Source of the DNA: Terriglobia bacterium
GTDB lineage: Bacteria; Acidobacteriota; Terriglobia; Versatilivoradales; Versatilivoraceae
NCBI GenBank assembly: GCA_951813285.1
Contig: OX638355.1
Span: 3,739,136-3,803,135, forward strand
DNA length: 64,000 nucleotides
Direction: 5' to 3'
The notes under the pieces are model-generated. The model did no database searches. It was not told where the DNA came from and saw nothing but the letters and a program-made list of their open reading frames with translations. A program made the position numbers and the translations under genes. This document shows positions 27,933-38,033 of this stretch, piece by piece (within the stretch, counting starts at the first letter, position 1; every line of letters begins with the position of its first letter).

Positions 27933-29738
27933 ATGACACCACAAACGATTGTCGACCTCTTCGAGGAGGCCGTAACCCACAAGAGCCGGCCTGACGCTTT
28001 GATGGTCAAGCGGGAGGACCGCTTTCACCCGCTGTCTTCGGCGGAGGTCCGAAGCCAGGTCCAGGGCGTGGTGGCGGGATTGATGAATCTGGGAGTGGAG
28101 GCGGGAGACCGTATCGCCCTCCTGTCGGAAAACAGGCCCGAATGGCTGGTTTCGGACATCGCCATTCTTTCCGCCGGCGCCATCAACGTTCCCGTTTATC
28201 CAACGTTGCCCTCGAACCAGATCGAGGGGCTTCTCAACGACGCCGGCGTCAAGATCATCATTCTTTCGACCGCGGAACAACTGGAGAAGATCCGGGAAAT
28301 CGAGTCGAAGATACCCAGTCTCCAAGCCACGGTGGTCATGGATCTGGAAGAACCTGAATCCGACAGCCTGCGGAGCTTCAACAGCCTGCGGGAGGAGGGG
28401 GAACAGGCGTGGCAGCGGGACCCGGCCGGATATCTGAAGGTCCGTCAAGGAATCGGCCCGCAAGACGTGGCCACCATCATCTACACCTCCGGCACCACCG
28501 GGCCGCCCAAGGGAGTCATGCTGACCCATGCCAACATCGTGGCCAACGTCCTGGAACTCAGCCGGGTATTCGACTTCGATCACAGGGACAGCGTCCTTTC
28601 CTTGCTGCCGCTCAGCCATATTTTCGAACGGGTGGCGCACTACCTCATGTTCTATTGCGGGGTGAGCATCGCATACGCCGAAAGCATCGAAAAGGTGCCG
28701 ATCAACATGCAGGAGGTAAAGCCCACGGTGGTGGCGTGCGTCCCCAGATTCTTCGAGAAACTCCACGACCGTGTCATGGAATCCAGGCGACTCAGCACCG
28801 GTCTGAAACGCGCCCTGAGCGATTGGGCCTTCGGGGTAGGGGAGCGCCATACCCGTCACGTTCTCCAGGGGACCACCCCACCCCCCGGCCTGGCCTTCCA
28901 GCGCCTCCTCGCTTCCAAGATCGTGTTCGCCAAGCTGCAGCAGCGCCTTGGGGGCCGGCTGCGGTTCTTCATCTCGGGAGGCGCCCCCCTCGACCCCAGC
29001 CTGGCCGAGTTCTTCCTCAGCGCCGGGATCTTGATCCTGGAGGGCTACGGCCTCACCGAAACCTCACCGGTGATCGCGGTCAACCTGCCGAACCGCTTCA
29101 GGTTCGGAACGGTGGGACAACCGTTGCCCGGTCTGGAAGCGAGAATCGCCGAAGACGGCGAGGTCCTGACCCGGGGGCCGTCAGTGATGCTCGGCTATTA
29201 CAACCGGCCCGAGGAAACTCGAGAGGTGATAAAGGAAGGGTGGTTCCATACCGGCGACATCGGCCAGCTGGACCCGGACGGATTCCTGAAGATCACCGAT
29301 CGCAAGAAAGACCTGATTGTCACTGCCGGCGGGAAAAACGTCGCCCCCCAACCGATCGAGAGGCTCCTCAAATCCAGCCCGGTGCTGCTCAATGCGGTCG
29401 TGTTGGGAGACAAGCGCCCCTACCTGTGCGCCCTGGTGGTCCCCAACCCGGAGACGATCACCGACCACGCGCGGGAACAGGGACTCGCCTTCGAAAGCTA
29501 CGGCGACCTGCTCCAAAGCCCGCCCATTCAAGAATTCCTCATGAACGCAGTCGAAATATCAACTGCCGGATTGGCCTCTTTCGAATCGGTGAAAAAAGTC
29601 ATTCCCGTAGAAAAGGACTTCACCATCGAGGACGGGGAACTGACTCCTACACTGAAAGTTAAACGCCGAATCGTCGAGAAGAGATTCAAGAATGAGATTG
29701 AAGCCCTCTACACGGAGAGCCCATCCAAACCGGAGTAG
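27933..29738 (+). CDS. fadD: Long-chain acyl-CoA synthetase (AMP-forming)
   Basis: Activates fatty acids to acyl-CoA via an acyl-adenylate. About 601 residues; the AMP-binding motif is YTSGTTGPPKGVMLTH, followed by LLPLSHIFER, the A5-type EGYGLTETSPVI, the hinge block WFHTGDIGQLDPDGFLKITD and RKKDLIVTAGGKNVAP. GAGGGAA lies upstream of ATG 27933. Sixteen bases separate it from the bifunctional beta-oxidation gene, supporting an operon for fatty-acid breakdown. Chain-length preference is not visible. Confidence 0.93.
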   Translation: MTPQTIVDLFEEAVTHKSRPDALMVKREDRFHPLSSAEVRSQVQGVVAGLMNLGVEAGDRIALLSENRPEWLVSDIAILSAGAINVPVYPTLPSNQIEGLLNDAGVKIIILSTAEQLEKIREIESKIPSLQATVVMDLEEPESDSLRSFNSLREEGEQAWQRDPAGYLKVRQGIGPQDVATIIYTSGTTGPPKGVMLTHANIVANVLELSRVFDFDHRDSVLSLLPLSHIFERVAHYLMFYCGVSIAYAESIEKVPINMQEVKPTVVACVPRFFEKLHDRVMESRRLSTGLKRALSDWAFGVGERHTRHVLQGTTPPPGLAFQRLLASKIVFAKLQQRLGGRLRFFISGGAPLDPSLAEFFLSAGILILEGYGLTETSPVIAVNLPNRFRFGTVGQPLPGLEARIAEDGEVLTRGPSVMLGYYNRPEETREVIKEGWFHTGDIGQLDPDGFLKITDRKKDLIVTAGGKNVAPQPIERLLKSSPVLLNAVVLGDKRPYLCALVVPNPETITDHAREQGLAFESYGDLLQSPPIQEFLMNAVEISTAGLASFESVKKVIPVEKDFTIEDGELTPTLKVKRRIVEKRFKNEIEALYTESPSKPE

Positions 29739-29754
29739 GTAACCACCACGCCCT

Positions 29755-32151
29755 ATGAAACAAAGGATTGAACGGGTGGGCGTGGTCGGTGCGGGGGTGA
29801 TGGGCGCAGCCATTGCCGCCCACCTGGTCAACGCCCGCTTTTCGGTCTGCCTGCTGGACATCCCTCCTTCGGATCCGACTCCCGAGAAGGAATCCGGGGA
29901 ATGCACAGCTTCCGGCCCCCGGTTCCGGCAGCGGCTGGTGCAACAGGGGCTGCGCCGGGCGGAACGAACCAAACCTCCGGCCTTCTTTCTTCCGGAGGAC
30001 TCCCGCCGCATTCAACTTGGAAATTTGCAGGACCACCGATCCTGGCTGGGGGAGGTGGACTGGATCATCGAAGCCGTCTCGGAAGACTTCGACATCAAGG
30101 CTCGCCTGCTCAAGGACCTCGATGGGATCCGGCGCCCGGGATCGATCGTCAGCTCCAACACCTCGGGGATTTCAGTCAACCGCCTGGCCGAAGGGCTGAG
30201 CGATGACTTTCGGCAACACTGGCTGGGAACCCATTTCTTCAACCCGCCTCGCTACCTCAGGCTGCTCGAACTCATTCCCACCCCGGAAACCCTGGAATCG
30301 GTGGTCGAAACCGTCAGCCATCTCGGCCACTATCGCCTGGGCAAGGGCATCGTGTTGGCCAAGGACACTCCCAACTTCGTGGCCAACCGCGTGGGAGCTT
30401 TTGCCCTCCAGCAGCTCCTTCGCATGGTTTTGGAGGAGGGTTACGGGGTGGACGACATCGACCTGCTGACCGGCAGGCTGATGGGGCGCCCCAAGAGCGC
30501 CACCTTCCGCACGCTGGACATCGTTGGCCTCGACACTTTCGCACGGGTATCCGCCACCCTCTTTGAAAAAGCGCCCGGCGATGAGCATCACCAACTGTTC
30601 GAGATCCCTGAAGTCATCCGGCAAATGATTGAGCGCAACTGGCTGGGAGCCAAGAGCGGCAGCGGCTTTTACCGGAAGATGCCGAGCGGGGAAATCCTGG
30701 CGCTGGATCTTGAATCCCTGGAGTATCGCTCCCGTCGCAAGGCCGAGTATCCCTCACTGGCGGTAGCCAAGGCCATCCCGGACACCTCCGAAAGGTTGAG
30801 GGTCTTGATTCGATCCGACGACCCGGCAGGACACCTGGTCTGGAAAGCGCTCAGCGGAGAGATGGTTTACGCCGCCAATCGTATCCCGGAGATTTCAGAC
30901 GACATCGTCACCATCGACAACGCCATGAAGTGGGGCTTCAATTGGGAAATGGGCCCCTTTGAGACCTGGGATGCTCTGGGTGTCGAAACGGTGGCGGAGC
31001 GCCTGGAGTCCGAGGAAAGAAAGGTGCCGGAGTTGGCACGGATGGTACTGGACACCCCCGGAAAGCGCTTTTACCGGCGCCGCCGGGGAATCGTCTCCTA
31101 CTTCGATTGTCCCTCCCAGGACTATCTTCCCGTCGGTGTTCCGGACGGAATGGTACTGCTGTCCTCACTCAAGGAGCAAGAGGGAGGAGTCGTCCGCAAG
31201 AATCCCCGGGGCAGCTTGATCGACCTTGGCGACGGTGTTCTCTGCCTGGAGTTCCACGCCAAGATGAATACCATCGGGGACGACACTCTTCGAATGATCC
31301 GAGAATCACTTCAACTGGCGCGATCCGAATTCTCCGGGATGGTGATCGGCAATCAGGGCGCCCAGTTTTCCGCCGGAGCCGACCTGGTGCAGATCCTGCG
31401 CAAGGCTCGGGAACGGAAGTGGGAGGAGATCGACAGCATGATTCGGCTGTTTCAAACAGCCAACATGGAGATCAAGTATTCTCCTTGTCCGGTAGTCGTC
31501 GCTCCTTTCGGGCTCACCTTGGGAGGGGGTTGCGAAGTCGCCTTGCACGCCTCGGCCGTGCAGGCCTCGTCCGAGACTTACATGGGACTGGTCGAGTTGG
31601 CCGTGGGCCTGATTCCGGCTGCGGGGGGCACCAAGGAAATGGTGTTGCGGAGCCTGGAGAGGTCCCGGCCGGACCAGGAGCTGTTTCCCTGCCTGCGCAC
31701 ATCCTTCGAGACCATCGCCGAGGCAAAGGTGTCCGGCAGCGCTGCCGAGGCCCGATCTCTGGGCTTCATTCGGCCCGGCGATGCCATTACCATGAACCCC
31801 GACCGCCTGATTGCCGACGCCAAGCAGAAGGTTGTGACACTCGTCCGGCAAGGCTTTCAGCAACCCGAACCACCGCTGGCGGTGCCCGCGCTGGGCCGGC
31901 CGGCATTTTCCACATTCAAGATCGGCATGCACCAGTTGCTGCGGGGAGCCTACATCAGCCCCTACGACTATCATCTGGGCAGCAAATTGGCACTTATTCT
32001 CTGCGGGGGCGACTGCAGCAGCCCTCGGGAGGTCAACGAGCAGCATTTTCTGGATCTGGAGAGAGAGACCTTTCTCAGTCTCTGTGGAGAACGCAAGTCT
32101 CAGGACCGGATCCAAACCATGCTGCAGCGAGGCAAGCCGCTACGGAACTGA
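29755..32151 (+). CDS. Bifunctional 3-hydroxyacyl-CoA dehydrogenase / enoyl-CoA hydratase
   Basis: A 798-residue beta-oxidation enzyme with the dehydrogenase first, as in FadN-type proteins and unlike FadB/FadJ, where the hydratase comes first. The NAD fold starts with VGVVGAGVMGAAIAAHLV; GTHFFNPPRYLRLLELIPT and KDTPNFVANRVG are the catalytic and hinge blocks. The second half has a crotonase fold (VIGNQGAQFSAGADL, GGGCEVALHASAVQA, ELAVGLIPAAGGTKE). Located between the acyl-CoA ligase and thiolase genes, it would perform hydration and NAD-linked oxidation of each cycle. An acyl-CoA dehydrogenase is not in the window. Confidence 0.93.
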   Translation: MKQRIERVGVVGAGVMGAAIAAHLVNARFSVCLLDIPPSDPTPEKESGECTASGPRFRQRLVQQGLRRAERTKPPAFFLPEDSRRIQLGNLQDHRSWLGEVDWIIEAVSEDFDIKARLLKDLDGIRRPGSIVSSNTSGISVNRLAEGLSDDFRQHWLGTHFFNPPRYLRLLELIPTPETLESVVETVSHLGHYRLGKGIVLAKDTPNFVANRVGAFALQQLLRMVLEEGYGVDDIDLLTGRLMGRPKSATFRTLDIVGLDTFARVSATLFEKAPGDEHHQLFEIPEVIRQMIERNWLGAKSGSGFYRKMPSGEILALDLESLEYRSRRKAEYPSLAVAKAIPDTSERLRVLIRSDDPAGHLVWKALSGEMVYAANRIPEISDDIVTIDNAMKWGFNWEMGPFETWDALGVETVAERLESEERKVPELARMVLDTPGKRFYRRRRGIVSYFDCPSQDYLPVGVPDGMVLLSSLKEQEGGVVRKNPRGSLIDLGDGVLCLEFHAKMNTIGDDTLRMIRESLQLARSEFSGMVIGNQGAQFSAGADLVQILRKARERKWEEIDSMIRLFQTANMEIKYSPCPVVVAPFGLTLGGGCEVALHASAVQASSETYMGLVELAVGLIPAAGGTKEMVLRSLERSRPDQELFPCLRTSFETIAEAKVSGSAAEARSLGFIRPGDAITMNPDRLIADAKQKVVTLVRQGFQQPEPPLAVPALGRPAFSTFKIGMHQLLRGAYISPYDYHLGSKLALILCGGDCSSPREVNEQHFLDLERETFLSLCGERKSQDRIQTMLQRGKPLRN

Positions 32152-32174
32152 GCGGAACCACTGAGAACAAACCC

Positions 32175-33392
32175 ATGCAAGAGGCTGTGATCGTCAGCGC
32201 CGTCAGGACTCCCGTCGGGAAAGCCAAGAAGGGAGCCCTGAGACATACCCGCCCCGACGACCTGGCTGCCGTCGCCATCTCGGAAGCCGTCCGGCGCGTC
32301 GCCGGGTTGAAGACCAGCGAAATCGAAGACGTCATCCTGGGGTGCGCCATGCCGGAGGCGGAGCAGGGAATGAACGTGGCCCGCATCGCCGGCTTGAGGG
32401 CCGGTCTGCCGGTTGAGGTCTCGGCTGTCACCGTCAACCGCTTCTGCGCCTCGGGCCTGCAGTCCATCGCCTTTGCCGCCGAAAGAATCCGGTGCGGCTC
32501 AGCCGAGGTCATCCTGGCTGGAGGCACGGAAAGCATGAGCCTGATCCCCAGGGCCGGGCGCCATTTCTCGCCCAACCCCGATCTGGCGGATTCCTATCCG
32601 GACGTCTACCTCAACATGGGAATGACCGCCGAGAATCTGGCCCGCAAGTACGACATCGGCCGCGAGCAGCAGGACCGCTTCGCCCTCCGGAGCCATCGCA
32701 AAGCGATCCAGGCCATGGAGGACGGACGCTTTCGGGATGAGATCGTTCCGCTGGAGCTGACCTCGAACGGCCTCGGCCGAGCGGCACCGGATTCTCTCGG
32801 CGGCGAGGGCAATGGACAGGGAGAGAAGGGAACAGGCTCCACCCGTATTGACCGGGACGAAGGTCCGCGCAAGGACACGAGCCTGCCGGCACTGGCTCAG
32901 CTCAAACCGGCCTTCCACGCCAGCGGTTCCATCACGGCCGGAAACTCCTCGCCCATGAGTGACGGCGCCGCCGCCGTGGTGCTGGCCTCCCGGGACACGG
33001 CCAGGGATCGAGGTTGGACGATCCTGGGACGTTTCGTCTCCTTCGCCACTGCCGGGGTGCCGCCCGAGGAGATGGGTCTCGGTCCCGTCCAGGCCATTCC
33101 CAAGGCTCTGAAGCAGGCGGGGCTCGATCTCTCTCAGATCGGCCTGATCGAACTGAATGAAGCATTCGCGGCTCAAGCGCTGGCGGTCATCCGCCAGTCC
33201 GGCCTGGATCCGGACCGCGTCAACGTCAACGGGGGAGCGATCGCCCTGGGCCACCCGCTGGGGTGCACCGGCGCCAAGCTGACGGCGACCCTGCTTGGCG
33301 AGATGCGGCGGCGAGCGGTTCAGTTCGGAATGGTCACCCTGTGCATCGGCGGCGGAATGGGCGCCGCGGGAATCCTGGAGCTGGTGGAATGA
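32175..33392 (+). CDS. fadA: Acetyl-CoA acyltransferase (3-ketoacyl-CoA thiolase)
   Basis: The thiolytic step of beta-oxidation, 405 residues. Cys nucleophile in [19 protein letters not shown], then GGTESMS, the [11 protein letters not shown] block, and the C-terminal catalytic [10 protein letters not shown] and [14 protein letters not shown] 32175 is chosen over the longer open frame because it starts at the typical [14 protein letters not shown]. About 20 extra, Gly/Glu-rich residues interrupt the usual sequence near base 32770-32850 before DEGPRKDTS. It is 23 bases after the bifunctional gene. An acetyl-CoA acetyltransferase role is also possible. Confidence 0.93.
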   Translation: MQEAVIVSAVRTPVGKAKKGALRHTRPDDLAAVAISEAVRRVAGLKTSEIEDVILGCAMPEAEQGMNVARIAGLRAGLPVEVSAVTVNRFCASGLQSIAFAAERIRCGSAEVILAGGTESMSLIPRAGRHFSPNPDLADSYPDVYLNMGMTAENLARKYDIGREQQDRFALRSHRKAIQAMEDGRFRDEIVPLELTSNGLGRAAPDSLGGEGNGQGEKGTGSTRIDRDEGPRKDTSLPALAQLKPAFHASGSITAGNSSPMSDGAAAVVLASRDTARDRGWTILGRFVSFATAGVPPEEMGLGPVQAIPKALKQAGLDLSQIGLIELNEAFAAQALAVIRQSGLDPDRVNVNGGAIALGHPLGCTGAKLTATLLGEMRRRAVQFGMVTLCIGGGMGAAGILELVE

Positions 33393-33465
33393 CTGCCGCC
33401 GAAGGCCGATTCCACTACCGGCGGAGGCGTTTGAAAAATTCGGCAGCGGGATCGTTGCCGGGAAT

Positions 33466-33658
33466 GGCCACAAAAGGCACAAAAACACAAAAAGAGCAGG
33501 ACGATGAGAAACGACCAAGGCTTGCGGGCTTTGTGCGATCAGATCCGGCAGACGGCCTCCGGCCAGCATGGAACTCTTCGCAACGGGTATCTCGAGTCGG
33601 ATCGTCAAGACTCGAAATCAAGAAATTCGTTTTGTGACTTTTGTGCTTTTTGTGGTTA
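33466..33658. repeat. 193-bp inverted-repeat element with CACAAAA-rich arms
   Basis: GGCCACAAAAGGCACAAAAA (from 33466) is matched by an inverted arm ending TTTGTGCTTTTTGTGGTT at 33658. The same arm sequence recurs in the repeats at 49291-49915. Directly after it, 33659-33680 carries the CCCGCATTTCTCACCAGGTC end of the other element family, here without a matching right end. The 33393-33890 gap has no visible gene. Confidence 0.65.
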
Positions 33659-33706
33659 ACCCGCATTTCTCACCAGGTCGCACCTGAGATTGAAAAAGGA
33701 GGGGCG

Positions 33707-33745
33707 CCCCGACAATCCCACATGGACTGTGGGCGTGATTCGGGG
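33707..33745 (+). other. Nested hairpin upstream of ahcY
   Basis: CCCCGA/TCGGGG (33707-33712, 33740-33745) encloses CCCACA/TGTGGG (33717-33722, 33728-33733). It precedes a TTGACA at 33749. No T-run follows, so it is not a typical terminator. Confidence 0.45.
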
Positions 33746-33875
33746 ACCTTGACATATCAGTCACCCTGAATTCGGTATCGTGGGAGAGTCCTGCTATCCT
33801 GCACTCCCTGTTTGACCCTACCGAAGGCAATGTGCTAGGGTGCCCCCGCCATGCAGTGATTTCTTTTCTTTCTAA

Positions 33876-35159
<1,284 letters not shown>

Positions 35160-35202
35160 CTATTACCGACTTGGTTTGCCACCTGCGCTAACCATCTACT
35201 TC

Positions 35203-38019
35203 TCATGAAATTTTGGCTGCTCGAGCAAGCGCGCGCAGGATTCCGTCGAGGACCGAATCCAGTCTAAGGCCCAGATCTTCGGCTAAGAACCTCAACACAA
35301 CATAACCGTGCTCCTGAAGCAGGGCATCCTTGCGACGGTCTCGCCGATAGGCTTCACGGTCTGCCAAGTGTTGCGATCCATCCAGTTCGACCACCAATCG
35401 TGACGCCGGGTCGAGAAAGTCGACCTCCATGTGGCCTTCCTGACAAAACGGAATTGGCAAATGGGCGTTCAATCGGAATCGATCTTTGGTTTCGGGCATA
35501 CTCTGCAGGCGCCGGAACAGGAACGCTTCGCTGGCGCTACGTGCCCGTGGGGTGTTTGACCCGGCCAAGGGTACCGGACCGCTGATAGTACTGAATAGTT
35601 CGGCGAGGGTTTCGTCAACCCCATCGCGAAGCAAGCGCCGCACGCTTGCCGAATACCGCTGTTTCCAAGATCCATCGGCGGGAAGCTGGACGCTGGCAGG
35701 CCAGCCAGGAGCGGTACTGGCAGGCAGCGAAATGGAATAGCCAGCGGCCTCGTAGGCGCGACAGCGTCGGTCGAACATGCGCGACAGCATCGGCACATCG
35801 AGGTCAGCGTAGTCGTAGACGAGCACCTCACGCTTGTTTTCGTGAAGACGATGCAGACGTCCTACGTACTGGGAGATGGTTCCGCGCCATGACACAGGCA
35901 TGGTCAGGAACAAGCTATCGAGCCGTGCGTTGTCAAACCCCTCCCCAATGAACCGGCCCGTGGCCAGCAATACCCGCCCGGGTACGAACTCGGCGGCCCG
36001 AGCCAGAGCCGATTTGAGTGCCCTGTTTCCCATCCCACCTTGCAGACAAACAATTTCAACACTGCTTGCCCGGAGCCCATCGGTCAGGGTCTCCAAGTGG
36101 TCGACCCGTTCCGTCAAAACCAGAGGGGCCCGACCGTTTTGAACGCTTTGGACAACATCGGAGCATATCAGCTGATTCCGACTGTTGTCCCTTATCAACT
36201 GTTCGCAAACGCGTTGGAACTCGATGCGCGCATCGCCTTCCGGCTCGCCCTGCATTTGGAAGCCCGTCGGCCGGGCCAGCACCTTGTGCGAAAACGGCCG
36301 TTTTGCAGCCTGGCGCTTGGCATCCACGCGGTACCGAACGGGACCACACTGCATGAACACAATCGGCTGGTGGCCATCCTTTCGCACGACGGTTGCCGAG
36401 AGTCCGGTGAGGTACTTGGCTTTTGCGCGGCTGACCGCCAGTTCGAAGCTGAAAGCGGGTACGTGGTGACACTCATCGACAATTACAAACCCGTAATCGG
36501 CAATTCGGTCGTTGACCAGACCTTTTCTGGTCAAGCTCTGAATCAGCGCGACATCAATCTTGCCAGTGAGTTTCTTGCGACCACCCCCCAAACGACCAAT
36601 GTCACTTTCTGGGACGTCAAGTAATTTGCCCAATTGGGTGACCCACTGTTCCAATAGTTGTTTGCGATGAACCAGAATCAGTGTGTTGACGCTTCGTTTA
36701 GCGATCAGCCACGCGGCCACGACCGTCTTTCCGAATGCAGTCGATGCCGCCAAGACTCCTGTGTCATGGGCCAGCATGGCGTTCGCCGCCGTCTCCTGCT
36801 CAGGGCGCAGCACGCCTTGGAAGGACACCGTAAGAGGTAGGCCCGAAAAGCGTTTGTCTTGTATCGAAAGCTCGATCCCAAGACTACGGAGAAGTTCCTC
36901 CACATCTTCCAGACAACCCCGAGGAACTTCAAGAAACCTGGTTCCATTCTCAGCGCAGGCCACGATCCTGGGCTTGCCGTAGGTTGGCAACCGCATGGCC
37001 TGCGCGCGGTAGAATTCTGGATTCTGGAACGCCGCCAGCCGCATCAAGCGGGTCACTATACTCGGCGGCAAATCCCCCTTGGGGATGTAGACTCGGTCAC
37101 CGAGCACGATCTCCAAATTGTCGGGAACCGGTTCCGTTACGGCCGGTTCAACGGGCCTACGGGACGGCGGCGCGTTCCACGGTGCGGCGGCAAACAGGTC
37201 GTCATCGAGAGTGACGGTCCTGACCCCCAACACGCGCCCCTTCTTCTCCGCTTGTTCGACAAGGGACTCTGCCTGCCTTGAAATTATTCGGCCGAGTTGC
37301 GAAAGATGTGCCCACTGATCCGCAAACGGATTCAAGTCCGCATCGACAAATACGCTGTTGCCCGCCTTCCGCGGCTCGCGCTGCAGCGGCAAAGCGATCA
37401 AGTTGCCGAATCCGCCGCGTGGAAGAGTGTCTTGACTCGGAAAGAAACGGTCATAAGAACGAAAGCCGAGGTCGGGCCGATCATCCATGGCTTCAGTGAG
37501 AATCCACGCCCCCAACCGGCGCGCCAACCCAGCCGGTACAGCCTCGTCGAAAAACAGCCAAATGTGTCCTCCGTTTCCCGACCTTGAACGTTCGAGCGTA
37601 GCGGGGACTCCACGCCTGGCACAGATTTCGAGATAGGCTGTTGCGTCATCACTCCACCGCTTGCCGTCAAAGTCGACCGCGAGAAAGTGACAGCTCTCAT
37701 CGAGCGACATGGGATAGACGCCCATGGTGAACGGCTTGCCGCTATCGTCTGCGCCAGACAGATGCCAACGAAACACTTGGTCGGTCACGGTTAGGAACCG
37801 GCGGTTGGAGCAGTCGGCGCACTTTATCTTTGGCTTTTCACACACGCCCGGCCGCCACTCGTTGGAACATGCTGGCGCATAACCCGACTTACCGGATGCC
37901 AAGCTCTCGAATCGGCGCGGATAGATGTCCTCGCGTCCCCGAAACAGCGAACGGAATAGGGCGATCTTGCTCTCCACGCTGGACCGGTGACTAACGAATC
38001 CGACATCATTCATGGTCAT
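35203..38019 (-). CDS. AEP primase - SF2 helicase - DUF559 nuclease fusion (TOTE-like conflict protein)
   Basis: A protein of about 938 residues with three enzymatic parts (numbers from the upstream GTG 38034). First, an archaeo-eukaryotic-primase domain: Cys cluster CSNEWRPGVC...CADC (56-75), catalytic DFD (121-123), SGNGGHIWLFF (152-162) and GNLIALPLQ (210-218). Second, a superfamily-2 helicase: Walker A STAFGKT (431-437), DECHH (520-524), GLSAT (544-548) and QYVGRLHR (722-729). Third, a C-terminal DUF559/Vsr-like nuclease: MEVDFLDPASRLVVELDGSQ and YVVLRFLAEDL. This is the primase-helicase-nuclease architecture described for TOTE conflict systems, predicted to act on invading nucleic acid. 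GTG 38034 overlaps the lptFG stop by one base; ATG 38019 (GGGA 9 bases upstream) or 38013 are likelier starts. Sampled lines are poorer in GC than lptFG, hinting at transfer. No partner gene is adjacent. Confidence 0.88.
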   Translation of the reverse strand: MTMNDVGFVSHRSSVESKIALFRSLFRGREDIYPRRFESLASGKSGYAPACSNEWRPGVCEKPKIKCADCSNRRFLTVTDQVFRWHLSGADDSGKPFTMGVYPMSLDESCHFLAVDFDGKRWSDDATAYLEICARRGVPATLERSRSGNGGHIWLFFDEAVPAGLARRLGAWILTEAMDDRPDLGFRSYDRFFPSQDTLPRGGFGNLIALPLQREPRKAGNSVFVDADLNPFADQWAHLSQLGRIISRQAESLVEQAEKKGRVLGVRTVTLDDDLFAAAPWNAPPSRRPVEPAVTEPVPDNLEIVLGDRVYIPKGDLPPSIVTRLMRLAAFQNPEFYRAQAMRLPTYGKPRIVACAENGTRFLEVPRGCLEDVEELLRSLGIELSIQDKRFSGLPLTVSFQGVLRPEQETAANAMLAHDTGVLAASTAFGKTVVAAWLIAKRSVNTLILVHRKQLLEQWVTQLGKLLDVPESDIGRLGGGRKKLTGKIDVALIQSLTRKGLVNDRIADYGFVIVDECHHVPAFSFELAVSRAKAKYLTGLSATVVRKDGHQPIVFMQCGPVRYRVDAKRQAAKRPFSHKVLARPTGFQMQGEPEGDARIEFQRVCEQLIRDNSRNQLICSDVVQSVQNGRAPLVLTERVDHLETLTDGLRASSVEIVCLQGGMGNRALKSALARAAEFVPGRVLLATGRFIGEGFDNARLDSLFLTMPVSWRGTISQYVGRLHRLHENKREVLVYDYADLDVPMLSRMFDRRCRAYEAAGYSISLPASTAPGWPASVQLPADGSWKQRYSASVRRLLRDGVDETLAELFSTISGPVPLAGSNTPRARSASEAFLFRRLQSMPETKDRFRLNAHLPIPFCQEGHMEVDFLDPASRLVVELDGSQHLADREAYRRDRRKDALLQEHGYVVLRFLAEDLGLRLDSVLDGILRALARAAKIS

Positions 38020-38033
38020 TACTTGGTGTCCCA

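Noticed and set aside
27678-28859. Long open extension upstream of gcvT on the minus strand
   Set aside because: It is antisense to the acyl-CoA ligase gene and has no homology to GcvT; the family N-terminus begins at 27677.
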